This document shows positions 27,649 to 36,654 of a stretch of DNA of 64,000 nucleotides, one piece after another. The position numbers and the translations under genes are program-made. The DNA lies in contig NZ_JACSRA010000005.1 in NCBI RefSeq assembly GCF_014836335.1, positions 17,631-81,630 of the forward strand, given 5' to 3'. Source of the stretch: Clostridium cibarium. Its GTDB lineage: Bacteria; Bacillota; Clostridia; Clostridiales; Clostridiaceae. Numbering within the stretch: position 1 is the first letter of the stretch; every line of letters starts with the position of its first letter. A model generated the notes under the pieces. That model made no database searches. It saw only the letters and a list, made by a program, of their open reading frames with translations, and was not told where the DNA came from.

Positions 27649-27676
27649 ACTAATTAGTTAATCACTAATTAGTGAT
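27649..27676 (-). promoter_or_regulatory. MarR operator candidate upstream of BFD gene
   Basis: Perfect 16-bp palindrome ATCACTAATTAGTGAT (27661-27676), whose 16 bases match the centre of the palindrome in the marR promoter. A second partial copy ACTAATTAGT follows at 27649-27658. It lies 36-63 bases upstream of the BFD start. Confidence 0.75.
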
Positions 27677-27690
27677 ATTTACTTTAAAAT

Positions 27691-27714
27691 TAAGGTGTAT
27701 TTTTTATACACCTG
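27691..27714 (-). terminator. Terminator overlapping the marR stop codon
   Basis: Stem AGGTGTA/TACACCT with a 7-base loop; TAATTTT follows on the minus strand. The stem includes the marR stop codon. Confidence 0.6.
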
Positions 27715-28147
27715 ATAATTTCTTCAACAAACCTATTAACTGTTCCTTTTCCTCAATAGTTAATGTACTAAAAATTTCATTTATATTTTCTAAATGCTTA
27801 GGAAAAATTTCACTCATAAGATTTCTTCCCTTTTCAGTAATACTTATTAAATTAACTCTCCTATCTTTAGGGTCAACACATCTTCTTACAAGATCTTCCT
27901 TGACTAAGTTATCTATAACAACAGTCATATTTCCACTTGTCGATAGAATTTTTTCAATTATTTCGCTAATTCTTAAGTCTCCTTTATGATATAAAACTTC
28001 AAGTACCGCGAACTGAGAAACAGTTAAACCTCCTCCTTTAATTATTTTATCCTGTTTTTTGTTAACCTTTTGAGTAGTTCTACTTAACGCAATAAGGGTC
28101 TTTAAATTTAAGTTTCCTAATTCACCATAATCATAATTTTTACTCAT
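27704..28147 (-). CDS. MarR-family transcriptional regulator
   Basis: A 147-residue winged-helix protein: LTVSQFAVLEVLYHKGDLRI, then EIIEKILSTSGNMTVVIDNL (recognition helix) and VRRCVDPKDRRVNLISIT, the MarR wing. Its promoter holds a perfect 22-bp palindrome and the same core is repeated before the BFD gene. The regulon is therefore likely to be marR, the BFD-nitroreductase unit and perhaps the divergent MFS exporter. No ribosome site precedes the ATG, and the -10 element ends six bases before it, so the transcript is probably leaderless. Drug or oxidant sensing is the usual role of the family. Confidence 0.93.
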   Translation of the reverse strand: MSKNYDYGELGNLNLKTLIALSRTTQKVNKKQDKIIKGGGLTVSQFAVLEVLYHKGDLRISEIIEKILSTSGNMTVVIDNLVKEDLVRRCVDPKDRRVNLISITEKGRNLMSEIFPKHLENINEIFSTLTIEEKEQLIGLLKKLSGV

Positions 28148-28153
28148 AAATGC

Positions 28154-28182
28154 AATATATCACTAATTAGTGATATAGTCAA
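28154..28182 (-). promoter_or_regulatory. Leaderless marR promoter filled by a 22-bp palindromic operator
   Basis: Minus-strand -35 TTGACT (28177-28182), exactly 17 bases, then -10 TATATT (28154-28159). The -10 ends six bases before the marR ATG, so transcription should start at or next to the A of the start codon. The perfect 22-bp palindrome 28156-28177 (half-site TATATCACTAA) occupies the spacer and most of the -10. Confidence 0.8.
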
Positions 28183-28197
28183 ATAATTTTTCCTATG

Positions 28198-28226
28198 TTG
28201 TATAAATAACTTATAAAATATATAAT
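28198..28226 (+). promoter_or_regulatory. Promoter of MFS exporter gene
   Basis: -35 TTGTAT (28198-28203), 17-base spacer and -10 TATAAT (28221-28226), about 60 bases before the MFS start. The marR operator lies about 20 bases upstream of this -35. Confidence 0.65.
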
Positions 28227-28284
28227 TATAAAGTCGATTGTTAAATGTAATTAAGGAGTTTTATAAGGAAGTGATTTAAAAAGT

Positions 28285-29745
28285 ATGGATTTAAGAAAAA
28301 GAAATATAGTAATAGCATTAATGGTTGCAATGTTCTTAGGCGCTGTTGAAGGAACAGTCGTAACTACTGCTATTCCAACTATAGTTAAAGATTTACAAGG
28401 ATTTGAAATAATCAGTTCAGTTTTTTCAATATATTTATTAACTTCTGCAATTTCCACTCCTATCTATGGTAAATTATCAGATTTATATGGTAGAAAAAAT
28501 ATCTTATCCATAGGAATAATAATATTTTTAGTTGGAAGCTTTTTATGTGGATTATCTCAAAATATGTATATGTTAATTGCATTCCGCGCACTTCAAGGAC
28601 TAGGGGCCGGAGCAATGTTTACTGTTACATATACAATCATTGGAGATATATTTACTATTGAAGAAAGACCAAAAGTACAAGGAGGCATAAGCTCTGTATG
28701 GGGAATAGCAAGCCTTGTAGGGCCATTTTTAGGAGGAATATTAATAGATAAGTTATCTTGGCACTGGATATTTTTTATAAACATTCCTTTTGGAATATTA
28801 TCAATTATTCTCCTTCAGAAAAACTTAAAAGAAAACTTTGAGAAGAAAAAACACAACATAGACTTTGGAGGAATTATTACTTTATCATTAGCAATGGTTA
28901 TATTCTTAAATATTTTTTTATCAACTAAAAACGCAAATATTAATAGCATATTCATTGTAATATCAACATTATTGACTATTATATTGTTATTACTTTTCTA
29001 TAAAATTGAAAGAAAAGCAAAAGAACCAATTGTGCCTTTTGATATATTTACAAAGTCAAGTACAATTGTAAATATAATAAGCTTTTTGCTCTCAGCTATA
29101 CTTATAGGAGCAGATGTTTATCTTCCAATCTACATGCAAAATGTTCTAGATTTTAGTGCAAAAATTTCAGGATTAGCTCTTGCTCCAATGTCAATCTTCT
29201 GGCTTATAGCCTCAGTTATTTTAGGAAAATGTATAGTAAAGCATGGCGGAAAAACAATAACACTAATTTCTAATGTTATTTTACTTATTAGCACAATACT
29301 ACTACCTACCCTTGGAATAAATTCTTCACTACTACTAGTACTCTTATATATTTCTATAATGGGAATTGGCTTTGGTGGAGCTTTCACTACATTAACTATA
29401 ATTATCCAAGAATCAGTAGACTACAGCAAAAGAGGTGCTGCAACAGCTACTAATTCCCTTCTTAGAACCCTAGGCCAAACAATTGGTGTAAGTGTATTTG
29501 GTAGTATATTTAATTTATATATAGTTAAGTATTTTACTAACATAGGCATATCAGGAGTAGATCCAAGTAACCTCTATAACTCCACCACCTTAAATACAGC
29601 TGTTACTAATGAACAGATAAAACTTTCTTTAAATAGTTCTATACATGTTCTCTTTATGATACTTATGATTATATCCATATTATCTCTAGTTTTATCTATA
29701 GTAATGCCTAAAATATCAGATAAGGCTAGACATATAAAAGCATAA
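28285..29745 (+). CDS. MFS multidrug exporter, DHA2 (EmrB/QacA) type
   Basis: A 486-residue protein with 14 predicted membrane segments. Typical DHA2 motifs are TVVTTAIPTIVKDL (motif D1), GKLSDLYGRKN (motif A) and GLGAGAMFTVTYTIIGDIF with WGIASLVGPFLGG (motif C). It exports lipophilic or cationic compounds with proton exchange. It is divergent from marR, so drug- or oxidant-induced export is likely. AAGGAAGTGAT lies 9 or more bases before the ATG. It ends in a strong bidirectional terminator. Confidence 0.93.
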   Translation: MDLRKRNIVIALMVAMFLGAVEGTVVTTAIPTIVKDLQGFEIISSVFSIYLLTSAISTPIYGKLSDLYGRKNILSIGIIIFLVGSFLCGLSQNMYMLIAFRALQGLGAGAMFTVTYTIIGDIFTIEERPKVQGGISSVWGIASLVGPFLGGILIDKLSWHWIFFINIPFGILSIILLQKNLKENFEKKKHNIDFGGIITLSLAMVIFLNIFLSTKNANINSIFIVISTLLTIILLLLFYKIERKAKEPIVPFDIFTKSSTIVNIISFLLSAILIGADVYLPIYMQNVLDFSAKISGLALAPMSIFWLIASVILGKCIVKHGGKTITLISNVILLISTILLPTLGINSSLLLVLLYISIMGIGFGGAFTTLTIIIQESVDYSKRGAATATNSLLRTLGQTIGVSVFGSIFNLYIVKYFTNIGISGVDPSNLYNSTTLNTAVTNEQIKLSLNSSIHVLFMILMIISILSLVLSIVMPKISDKARHIKA

Positions 29746-29794
29746 AATAATTAATACCCAATATAAACTAATTATATTGGGTATTAATTATTTT
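29744..29794. terminator. Bidirectional terminator
   Basis: About 22-bp inverted repeat (inner arms TAATACCCAATATAA and complement) flanked by A and T tracts, overlapping the stop codon of the second transporter gene, between converging MFS genes. Confidence 0.9.
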
Positions 29795-30981
29795 ATTACA
29801 ATTTTATTGTATCTTAATTTTGCAAAGATTGCAGATGATATACCAACTATAAAAATAACTATCATAAAATAGAATACATTTAAAATTCCATAATGCCTTA
29901 AAATCATTCCTGTTAAAGCCGGAATAACTGCTGCCGATATTCCTCCAGCAGTAGAAACTAATGCGATTGTTTCCCCTTTCTTTTTCCAGAACAATTCTCC
30001 CATAGTGGTTTGAGCCATTTGTAATACTCCTGCTGATGATAAGCCTATTAAGAAAAATCCAACTATGGTACATATTTCTGACCTAATTAACAATATTAAT
30101 ATGAGAGTAACTAATCCTATTATTGGGTATACAACTAATATCACTATAGGTTTTACTGTCTTTTGTAAAAGTTTTGCTAGAATGCCAACTGAAACAAGTG
30201 CTCCTATACTATAGTAAGTTATTAGTTTTAATGACTCTATCTGATTCAGACCTAAAATATTTTGACCGAAAGTAGGCATCCACATTTGAAATCCAGTATA
30301 TATAGAATTAGATGTAAATCCTATTATTATAAGAGCTATACCTTCCTTTTTTAATATTGGCTGAGATTTAAATTTATTTTCCATTAATTCTGTACCATCA
30401 TCAGAAACTTCTACTTCATTTGCCTTTGGGAACTTTCTAGTAAGCAAAAATAAGCCATCTAGTGAAAATATTAATGCTATTAAGAAAAATGTATATCCAT
30501 AAAACATATTTTTATCTACAAAAAAGCCTATTATTATTGGCAGCATTATTCCCCCTATAGCTATAAATGCTTTTATTACAACTGTAGCTGTACCTGGAGT
30601 TTTAGGAAAACATTCTATAAGTGAAGGATAACTTGAAGCATCCATAAAAGCATGAGATATACCTGCAAATACTGATAATATCATAGCTATCTCATAACTT
30701 GGAGCAAGAGGTATTCCAACTAAAAAAATGACTGCAAATACTGGAGATAAACAAAGAATTTTCTTTCTTCCATATTTATCCGACATTTTTCCACTAATAT
30801 ACAATGTAGCTGAACGAACTAAACCTTCTATAGAAATTAAAAAACTAATCCCAGCCGCATCTGTATTAAATTGCTTTGTTACAAATGACATATTTGACGA
30901 AAGCAAAATAACGATCATACCTAACATACAGTAACTTATGTATATTCCCAGTGCTGTTTTTAAATAAGTATTCTTAAACAT
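29788..30981 (-). CDS. MFS transporter, YdiM/YdiN-like (second copy)
   Basis: About 397 residues with 12 membrane segments and the motif A loop GKMSDKYGRKK. It is clearly paralogous to the transporter at 31982-33178, sharing SYPSLIECFPKTPGTA versus TYPALMECYPKATGTA. Both resemble E. coli YdiM and YdiN, which flank ydiB-aroD. It lies about 190 bases downstream of the dehydroquinase gene, past a likely terminator. It may therefore have its own promoter or depend on readthrough. Likely cargo is quinate, shikimate or a reduced product. ATG 30981 follows GGAGG; a GTG at 30987 is the alternative start. Confidence 0.85.
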   Translation of the reverse strand: MFKNTYLKTALGIYISYCMLGMIVILLSSNMSFVTKQFNTDAAGISFLISIEGLVRSATLYISGKMSDKYGRKKILCLSPVFAVIFLVGIPLAPSYEIAMILSVFAGISHAFMDASSYPSLIECFPKTPGTATVVIKAFIAIGGIMLPIIIGFFVDKNMFYGYTFFLIALIFSLDGLFLLTRKFPKANEVEVSDDGTELMENKFKSQPILKKEGIALIIIGFTSNSIYTGFQMWMPTFGQNILGLNQIESLKLITYYSIGALVSVGILAKLLQKTVKPIVILVVYPIIGLVTLILILLIRSEICTIVGFFLIGLSSAGVLQMAQTTMGELFWKKKGETIALVSTAGGISAAVIPALTGMILRHYGILNVFYFMIVIFIVGISSAIFAKLRYNKIVIK

Positions 30982-31126
30982 CACCACATTCCTCCTCTGT
31001 TAACCAAATATTCAAAATACTATTTTGAACTATGAAGCAATGTCATCTTGTAAAGTAATTACATCAAATTTCTAGTATTCATCTTATATATTTTCTAAAG
31101 TTAATAAAAATTATCTATTATTTATA

Positions 31127-31155
31127 TAAAAGAGTGCCGAATTTATCGACACTCC
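31127..31155 (-). terminator. Terminator after aroD
   Basis: Stem GAGTG-CGA/TCG-CACTC with one internal mismatch and a 5-base loop, followed by TTTTAT on the minus strand, just downstream of the dehydroquinase stop. Confidence 0.7.
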
Positions 31156-31171
31156 TTTCACTAAATTTATA

Positions 31172-31939
31172 TTACTTAATGCTATTATGTAATATATCAA
31201 GTACTGTACGTAAATCCTTAACAGCTATTTGACCAGGAGCTGAAGCTTTTTTAGCTGCTCCAAATGTTAATGCAGAACCAAATACTTCTCCTGCAAGTCT
31301 GCTTATAACACCAGTTCCTGCCATAGACATAGTAATTATTGGCCTATTTGCATAGTTTTCTACCATTTCATTTGTAGCTGAAAGTAGTACTAGTACATCT
31401 TTTTTATTTTGAGGCATTACTGCAATCTTTGGTAAATCCGCCCCTAAATCTTGCATCTTTCTAAGCCTTGATACTATTTCTTCTTGTGATGGAGTTTTAA
31501 AGAAATCATGATTTGACATTACTACCTTAATGCCAGAAGCATGTGCAGAATCAACTATATCTTTAACAACTTCATCACCAGTGAAAAGTTCTACGTCAAC
31601 TAAATCTACTAATTTAGTAGCTGCAATTTCCTTATTTAATTCTGCATAGTAGTTTGTAGATACTTCTTTTTCTCCACCTTCTTTTAAACTACGGAATGTA
31701 AATAATATAGGTGTGTTTTCAAGAAGCTTTCTTAAGTCTCCAAGAACTTCTTTAACAGCTTGTATATCTTCCACTTTTTCATAAAAATCAACACGCCATT
31801 CAACTATATCTAAACTAATTCCTTTTAGGGCAGCAACTTCTTCTATAAGTTCTTCTTTTGTCTTTCCTACTATAGGAACGCAAATTTTAGGAATTTCTTC
31901 ACCAATTTTTATATCTCTAACTGTTACTATCTTCTCCAT
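31172..31939 (-). CDS. aroD: Type I 3-dehydroquinate dehydratase
   Basis: A 255-residue Schiff-base enzyme. Key residues: general base His144 in VMSNHDF, the imine-forming Lys171 in PKIAVMPQ, EWRVDF in the substrate site and the closing-loop region SRLAGEVFGSALTFGA. It interconverts 3-dehydroquinate and 3-dehydroshikimate. It is placed between two MFS genes and downstream of a YdiB-type dehydrogenase, not with chorismate genes. This points to catabolic use of quinate and shikimate, as in the E. coli ydiB-aroD arrangement. GGAGG precedes the ATG. Confidence 0.95.
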   Translation of the reverse strand: MEKIVTVRDIKIGEEIPKICVPIVGKTKEELIEEVAALKGISLDIVEWRVDFYEKVEDIQAVKEVLGDLRKLLENTPILFTFRSLKEGGEKEVSTNYYAELNKEIAATKLVDLVDVELFTGDEVVKDIVDSAHASGIKVVMSNHDFFKTPSQEEIVSRLRKMQDLGADLPKIAVMPQNKKDVLVLLSATNEMVENYANRPIITMSMAGTGVISRLAGEVFGSALTFGAAKKASAPGQIAVKDLRTVLDILHNSIK

Positions 31940-31981
31940 ACTTATCCTCCTAATACTTGTTTATGTTAACTTTATCAGGCT

Positions 31982-33178
31982 TTAGTTACTCTTCATCATT
32001 ATATTATATCTTATATTCACTATTATACCCAATACAATTCCTAAAGCAGTAACTCCTGCATCAAATAAAATTATATTGCTCATGCTAGTTTTTGATATAA
32101 TACCTGTAATGGCTGGAACTGCAAAACTTGCTATACTTGAAGCTGTATATACCATTCCAGTTATTTTACCCTTACTTGTAGGGAATAAGTCTGACATCGC
32201 TGCAAGAGCTAATTGAAGTACTCCACCAGCAGCTGAAAATCCTATTGAAAATGCACCAATCATGCAAGTTGTTGGTGTTGGGAACATCCAAAGAACCATA
32301 AGTGTAACTAATGATATTAATGGATATATAACTACAAACCTTACTGGTTTTATTAAATTCTTAACAAGAACTGATGTAACTACTACTGCTGAAATACTAC
32401 CTAAACTATAATAACTAATTAATTTTAATGAAGCAGTATCAATCATACCAGCAACTTCTTTACCATACTGAGGTAACCATACTTGAACAACTAAAAATGT
32501 AGCTGTTGCAGTAAATCCAATTATAATAAGACTGATTCCTTCAATCCAGAAGTTTGGCTTATGTTTCATTTCATCCTCAGATTTAATTTCTTCAACTGAT
32601 TCCGTAGCTTTAACCTCATTGGCAACTGGGAAAACTCTTTTTATTAAGAATATTCCATTTAGTACAAATATTATTATACAGAATATAAATGAATATCCAA
32701 AATATAATCCATTACTAACTAAAAATCCAATAACAATTGGTAATGTAAATTGACCTGCTGATATAAATGCTTTAATCATAACACTAGCTGTACCAGTAGC
32801 TTTTGGATAACATTCCATTAAAGCTGGATATGTTCCTGCATCTAAGAATGAATTTGCTACACCAGCAAGTAATGCAAAAATAAATGCTACAGTAACATTT
32901 GGACTTAATAAAATTCCTGCGAAAAATATAATATAAGTTATCATTCCTAAGTAAATAAATGGCTTTCTTCCAAACTTATCGGATAGAACACCAGAAATAT
33001 ATAAAACAATTAATCTCCCTATACCAAGTGCTGATATAATATATGAAACTCCTGCTTTATCTGTATGTAACTGCTCTGTTAAATAAGTCATGTTTTGTGC
33101 TAGTATTATAGCTCCCATACCATGCACAAAATAGTTAATATACATTGCTATTGCCGTTGACGTATATTTATTCTTCAT
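31982..33178 (-). CDS. MFS transporter, YdiN-like
   Basis: About 398 residues and 12 membrane segments. It starts MKNKYTSTAIAMYINYFVHG and has SGVLSDKFGRKPFIYLGM (motif A) and SFLDAGTYPALMECYP, closely following E. coli YdiN. ATG 33178 has AAAGGAG at good spacing; the frame extends to 33199 without one. It sits between the shikimate/quinate dehydrogenase and dehydroquinase genes with short gaps (about 40-70 bases), so these three form an operon. Quinate or shikimate uptake is the likely job, inferred from position. Confidence 0.9.
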   Translation of the reverse strand: MKNKYTSTAIAMYINYFVHGMGAIILAQNMTYLTEQLHTDKAGVSYIISALGIGRLIVLYISGVLSDKFGRKPFIYLGMITYIIFFAGILLSPNVTVAFIFALLAGVANSFLDAGTYPALMECYPKATGTASVMIKAFISAGQFTLPIVIGFLVSNGLYFGYSFIFCIIIFVLNGIFLIKRVFPVANEVKATESVEEIKSEDEMKHKPNFWIEGISLIIIGFTATATFLVVQVWLPQYGKEVAGMIDTASLKLISYYSLGSISAVVVTSVLVKNLIKPVRFVVIYPLISLVTLMVLWMFPTPTTCMIGAFSIGFSAAGGVLQLALAAMSDLFPTSKGKITGMVYTASSIASFAVPAITGIISKTSMSNIILFDAGVTALGIVLGIIVNIRYNIMMKSN

Positions 33179-33247
33179 ATTTTCTCCTTTGTAAATCAAT
33201 ATTTTTTGTTTTTATACATTATTACTGACACAGACTAAAATTAAATA

Positions 33248-34114
33248 CTATTTAATACCTAAAAATTCCTTCATATGTTCAATTGGCATTTCCTTACCAG
33301 TCCAAAGTTCAAATGCTTTTGCTCCTTGAAATAACATCATACCAAGACCGTTCATTGTTGGACATCCAATCTCTTCTGCTATTTCTAGTAATCTTGTTTT
33401 TGTTGGCATGTACACAACATCGGTTACAATTAGGTCAGGACGTAACATATCCTTTTCAACATAAGTTTGACCTTCTAAAGGTTTCATTCCTACGCCTGTT
33501 GCATTTGTGAAAATATCACTATCTGCAATCTCTCTTCTTAAAGCTTCCTTGTCATCTAAATCAAATAGTGTAGCTTTACAATTTGTTTTTTCATTAATAT
33601 CTTTTACTGTTTGTACTGCTCTATCATAGAAGGCATCTTTTTTATTGAATATTGATAATTCTCTAACACCATCTAATGCTGCTTGAACTTCTATTGCAGT
33701 AGCTGCTCCACCTGCTCCTACTATAGTCATCTTCTTTCCTATAGCATCAAAGCCCTTATCTTTTAATGAAGTCATGTATCCAACTCCATCTGTAATATGC
33801 CCTGTTAATACACCATTATCGTTTACTACAGTATTAACTGCACCTGTAAGTTCTGCTGCTGGAGAAAGCTTATCTAAATATTCATGAATGATTGTCTTAT
33901 TAGGCATTGACACATTACATCCACGAGCTTGCATTGCCTTTAATCCTTTTACTGCATCTTCTAATCTATCAGGGCCTACTTCAAATGCAAGATATGCATA
34001 ATCAAGTCCTAAATAAGAAAAAGCTTCATTGTGCATTTTTGGTGAACTAGTGTGCTTTATTGGAGTTGCCAATAATCCTATTAAAGTTGTATATCCTGTA
34101 ATACGTTTTTCCAT
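33248..34114 (-). CDS. Quinate/shikimate dehydrogenase, YdiB type
   Basis: A 288-residue AroE-superfamily enzyme. The substrate site has HTSSPKMHN, catalytic Lys in NVSMPNKT and Asp in TDGVGY. The NAD(P) loop is GAGGAATAIEVQAAL. The second half (LSIFNKKDAFYDRA, TNATGVGMKPLEGQ, GMMLFQGAKAFELWTGKEMP) follows E. coli YdiB more closely than biosynthetic AroE. YdiB oxidises both quinate and shikimate with NAD or NADP. Here it leads a three-gene operon with a YdiN-like transporter and aroD. Confidence 0.92.
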   Translation of the reverse strand: MEKRITGYTTLIGLLATPIKHTSSPKMHNEAFSYLGLDYAYLAFEVGPDRLEDAVKGLKAMQARGCNVSMPNKTIIHEYLDKLSPAAELTGAVNTVVNDNGVLTGHITDGVGYMTSLKDKGFDAIGKKMTIVGAGGAATAIEVQAALDGVRELSIFNKKDAFYDRAVQTVKDINEKTNCKATLFDLDDKEALRREIADSDIFTNATGVGMKPLEGQTYVEKDMLRPDLIVTDVVYMPTKTRLLEIAEEIGCPTMNGLGMMLFQGAKAFELWTGKEMPIEHMKEFLGIK

Positions 34115-34337
34115 TTTTTCATTCTCCTTAGTTTTTTAATTTATTATATTGCTTTACTTTTAACAATCTAGTTAAATATTTAACATTTCTTATAATCTAA
34201 TTATATTTTAAACTTTCTTAATATTCCAATTCATTTTATAGTGATTATTTATAGAAATCTTCTATATATCACTCCATATATCATAATATATTTTTATCTA
34301 CTACATCTTAAACTATTATAATTAGTTTATTGTTTAT

Positions 34338-34376
34338 AAAAAAATATCACTATTTTTTATAATAGTGATATTTTTA
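34338..34376 (-). terminator. Terminator between the flavoenzyme and dehydrogenase genes
   Basis: Stem AAAATATCACTATT/AATAGTGATATTTT with a 6-base loop and T-run. It ends the flavoenzyme transcript, so the dehydrogenase operon starting at 34114 probably has its own promoter within 34115-34337, where I see no other gene. Confidence 0.85.
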
Positions 34377-34433
34377 AAATCTATTTATTATATTTTCAAT
34401 ATGTCTAGATAACTTATAAATTTATTTTATGTT

Positions 34434-36434
34434 TTATATTAAATTTAACTTTTCTAATACATTAATTGTAGTATATCTTCCCTCTTGTGTTCCATCTATT
34501 ATTCTTCTAGCTCTCAAGCTGTCGCCAATGTTAATTACTTCAACGCCTGTATCTGCAAACTTTTCTTGTAAACTCGCAAGAATTGGTGTTTCTGATCTCA
34601 TACCAAGACATACAAATCCATAGTCAAATTCTATTTCCTGATCTTTTCCATCCCTATTTACCTTAAAACTATTATCTTTAACTTCAAGAAGTGATGTATC
34701 TGTCATAACATTTACTTTATTCTCTTCTACCATAGTCATCATTTGAACTTTTGTAACTATATCTAAATCACGTCCAAGAACCGGTAATCTTTCTATTATT
34801 GTTACTTCTGCATCTTTTTCAGTAAAGAATTCTACTACATCTAATCCAACAGCGCCTCCGCCGACTACTGCTATCTTCTTACCTTTTAAATCTAAATTCT
34901 TAAACATTTCAACATTTTTAATTAATCCAAATATTGATTGAATCTTTTCTTGTTTATCTATACGATCTAATAATCCTGTAATTGGTGGAAGTAATGGCTT
35001 AGATCCTGTAGCATTTATTATTACATCTGGTTTTAAATTTTCTACTAATTCAACTGAAGCTGTTGTGTTTGTAAATGTAATTAAATTTTTTAAATTCTTA
35101 GCTCTATTTATTAAATAGTCAGGAAAATCATTTATTCTATCCTTAGCTGGTAACTTAGCTATTTCTCTAGCTAATCCACCTAAATATGCCTTTTGTTCAA
35201 GTAGGAATGTTGTACTTCCAGCTTCTGCAGCAGTACAAGCTGCTTCAAGTCCAGCAGTTCCTCCCCCAATAACAACAACATTAGTTTGTTTGTTTACTTT
35301 TCTATTTTCAAGAGTATCTTCATTTATAACATCTGGATTTATTGTGCATCTAATTGGTCTATTTAATCCGATTCTGTGACCTGCACATCCTATATTACAT
35401 GATATACATTTTCTTAATGTATCTTCTTTTCCTGATTGAACTTTATTCGCCCAATTAGGCTCAGCTATAAGACCACGTCCCATTCCAATTAAGTCAGCTT
35501 TTCCTTCTTTTAGTATATCATCAGCAACCTGAGGATTTCTTATATTTCCTGTTGTTATAACTGGCTTATTAAATTTATCTTTTACAGCCTTAGCCATATA
35601 AGAACGCCATCCATCTTCTAAATACATTGCATCTATTTGATATTGTATTGAATCATTTAATGCAGATGAAACATTGAATATATCTACTTCATCATTTAAA
35701 TATTGTAATATTTCTAATGTATCTTCTAAAGTATTTCCGCCTTCAATAAATTCTTCTGCACTAACTCTTAGCATAATTGGAAACATTGGTCCAACTTCTC
35801 TTCTAACTGCATCTATTATCATTCTCGCAAATCTAGCTCTGTTTTCAATGCTACCACCAAATTCATCAGTACGCTTATTGTATACAGGTGATAGGAATTG
35901 ACATATTAAATATGAATGCCCTGCATGTATTTCTACAGCATCAAATCCTGCCATTTGAGCTCTTTTAGCTGCTGCTGCATATTTTTCTACTATATCTAAA
36001 ATTTCTTCTTTAGTTAAAGCTCTTGGTACAGCTCCTCCAGTTTTTGATGGAATATCTGAGGAAGATACTGGTGTTCTACCTTCCATTCTAGCTGGAACTG
36101 CTGACGCTCCTGAATGATTTATTTGTATGGACGCACACGCACCATGCTTATGTAATCTCTCAGTTAATTTGTATAACCCTGGAATATATTTATCATGATC
36201 AAGTCTTATTTGAGTTGTCCCATTAGATCCCATTGTAAAATCTACACAAACATTCTCAATAATTATTAATCCTGTTCCACCCTTTGCCCTTTGTTCATAA
36301 TATTTTATATGCTCTTCCGTAAATTCTCCATTTGTTCCTCCATAATTTGTTCCCATAGGAGGCATTACTATTCTATTTTTTATAGTCATAGTCTTTACTG
36401 TTAGTGGTGTAAAAATATTATTGAATTTTTTCAT
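34434..36434 (-). CDS. Enoate/2,4-dienoyl-CoA reductase-type Fe-S flavoenzyme (Old Yellow Enzyme family)
   Basis: A 666-residue three-domain enzyme. The N-terminal FMN barrel (about 1-335) has AVEIHAGHSYLICQFLSP and EFGGSIENRARF. A [4Fe-4S] cluster site holds Cys343, Cys346, Cys350 and Cys363. FAD- and NAD(P)H-binding folds follow (GGGTAGLEAA from 390, GGGAVGLDVVEFF near 565). Members reduce activated C=C bonds (enoates, dienoyl-CoA, bile acid intermediates). It diverges from the LysR gene and precedes quinate/shikimate genes, so 3-dehydroshikimate, whose ring double bond is conjugated to both a ketone and a carboxylate, is a plausible substrate. That substrate is inference. Confidence 0.9.
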   Translation of the reverse strand: MKKFNNIFTPLTVKTMTIKNRIVMPPMGTNYGGTNGEFTEEHIKYYEQRAKGGTGLIIIENVCVDFTMGSNGTTQIRLDHDKYIPGLYKLTERLHKHGACASIQINHSGASAVPARMEGRTPVSSSDIPSKTGGAVPRALTKEEILDIVEKYAAAAKRAQMAGFDAVEIHAGHSYLICQFLSPVYNKRTDEFGGSIENRARFARMIIDAVRREVGPMFPIMLRVSAEEFIEGGNTLEDTLEILQYLNDEVDIFNVSSALNDSIQYQIDAMYLEDGWRSYMAKAVKDKFNKPVITTGNIRNPQVADDILKEGKADLIGMGRGLIAEPNWANKVQSGKEDTLRKCISCNIGCAGHRIGLNRPIRCTINPDVINEDTLENRKVNKQTNVVVIGGGTAGLEAACTAAEAGSTTFLLEQKAYLGGLAREIAKLPAKDRINDFPDYLINRAKNLKNLITFTNTTASVELVENLKPDVIINATGSKPLLPPITGLLDRIDKQEKIQSIFGLIKNVEMFKNLDLKGKKIAVVGGGAVGLDVVEFFTEKDAEVTIIERLPVLGRDLDIVTKVQMMTMVEENKVNVMTDTSLLEVKDNSFKVNRDGKDQEIEFDYGFVCLGMRSETPILASLQEKFADTGVEVINIGDSLRARRIIDGTQEGRYTTINVLEKLNLI

Positions 36435-36570
36435 TTGTCATTCTCCCTATCTTTTACATTTCTCTTGTTTGATAAAAAATTAACTTGCTTTGCCAACAAA
36501 ATAAACCTTTATTTCTTATATTTTTATTTTAATATGTATTTATCTATTAATCTAATGCATTTTTTAAGTA

Positions 36571-36606
36571 TTATTGATAGATTTTATCTATCAATAATGT
36601 TATACT
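36571..36606. promoter_or_regulatory. LysR-type operator palindrome and lysR promoter
   Basis: Perfect 12-3-12 inverted repeat at 36571-36597 (arms TTATTGATAGAT and ATCTATCAATAA) in the intergenic space between the divergent flavoenzyme and LysR genes, containing T-N11-A cores. An extended -10 (TG-T-TATACT, 36598-36606) for the LysR gene abuts it, so the bound regulator could also repress itself. Confidence 0.75.
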
Positions 36607-36654
36607 ATCTTTAAAAAAATTATTTAAATACTATTGTGAGAGGATTAATAAAAA

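Noticed and set aside
29788..34114. Biosynthetic shikimate (chorismate) operon
   Set aside because: The dehydrogenase is YdiB-like, transporters are interleaved, and no aroA, aroB, aroC or aroK gene is present.
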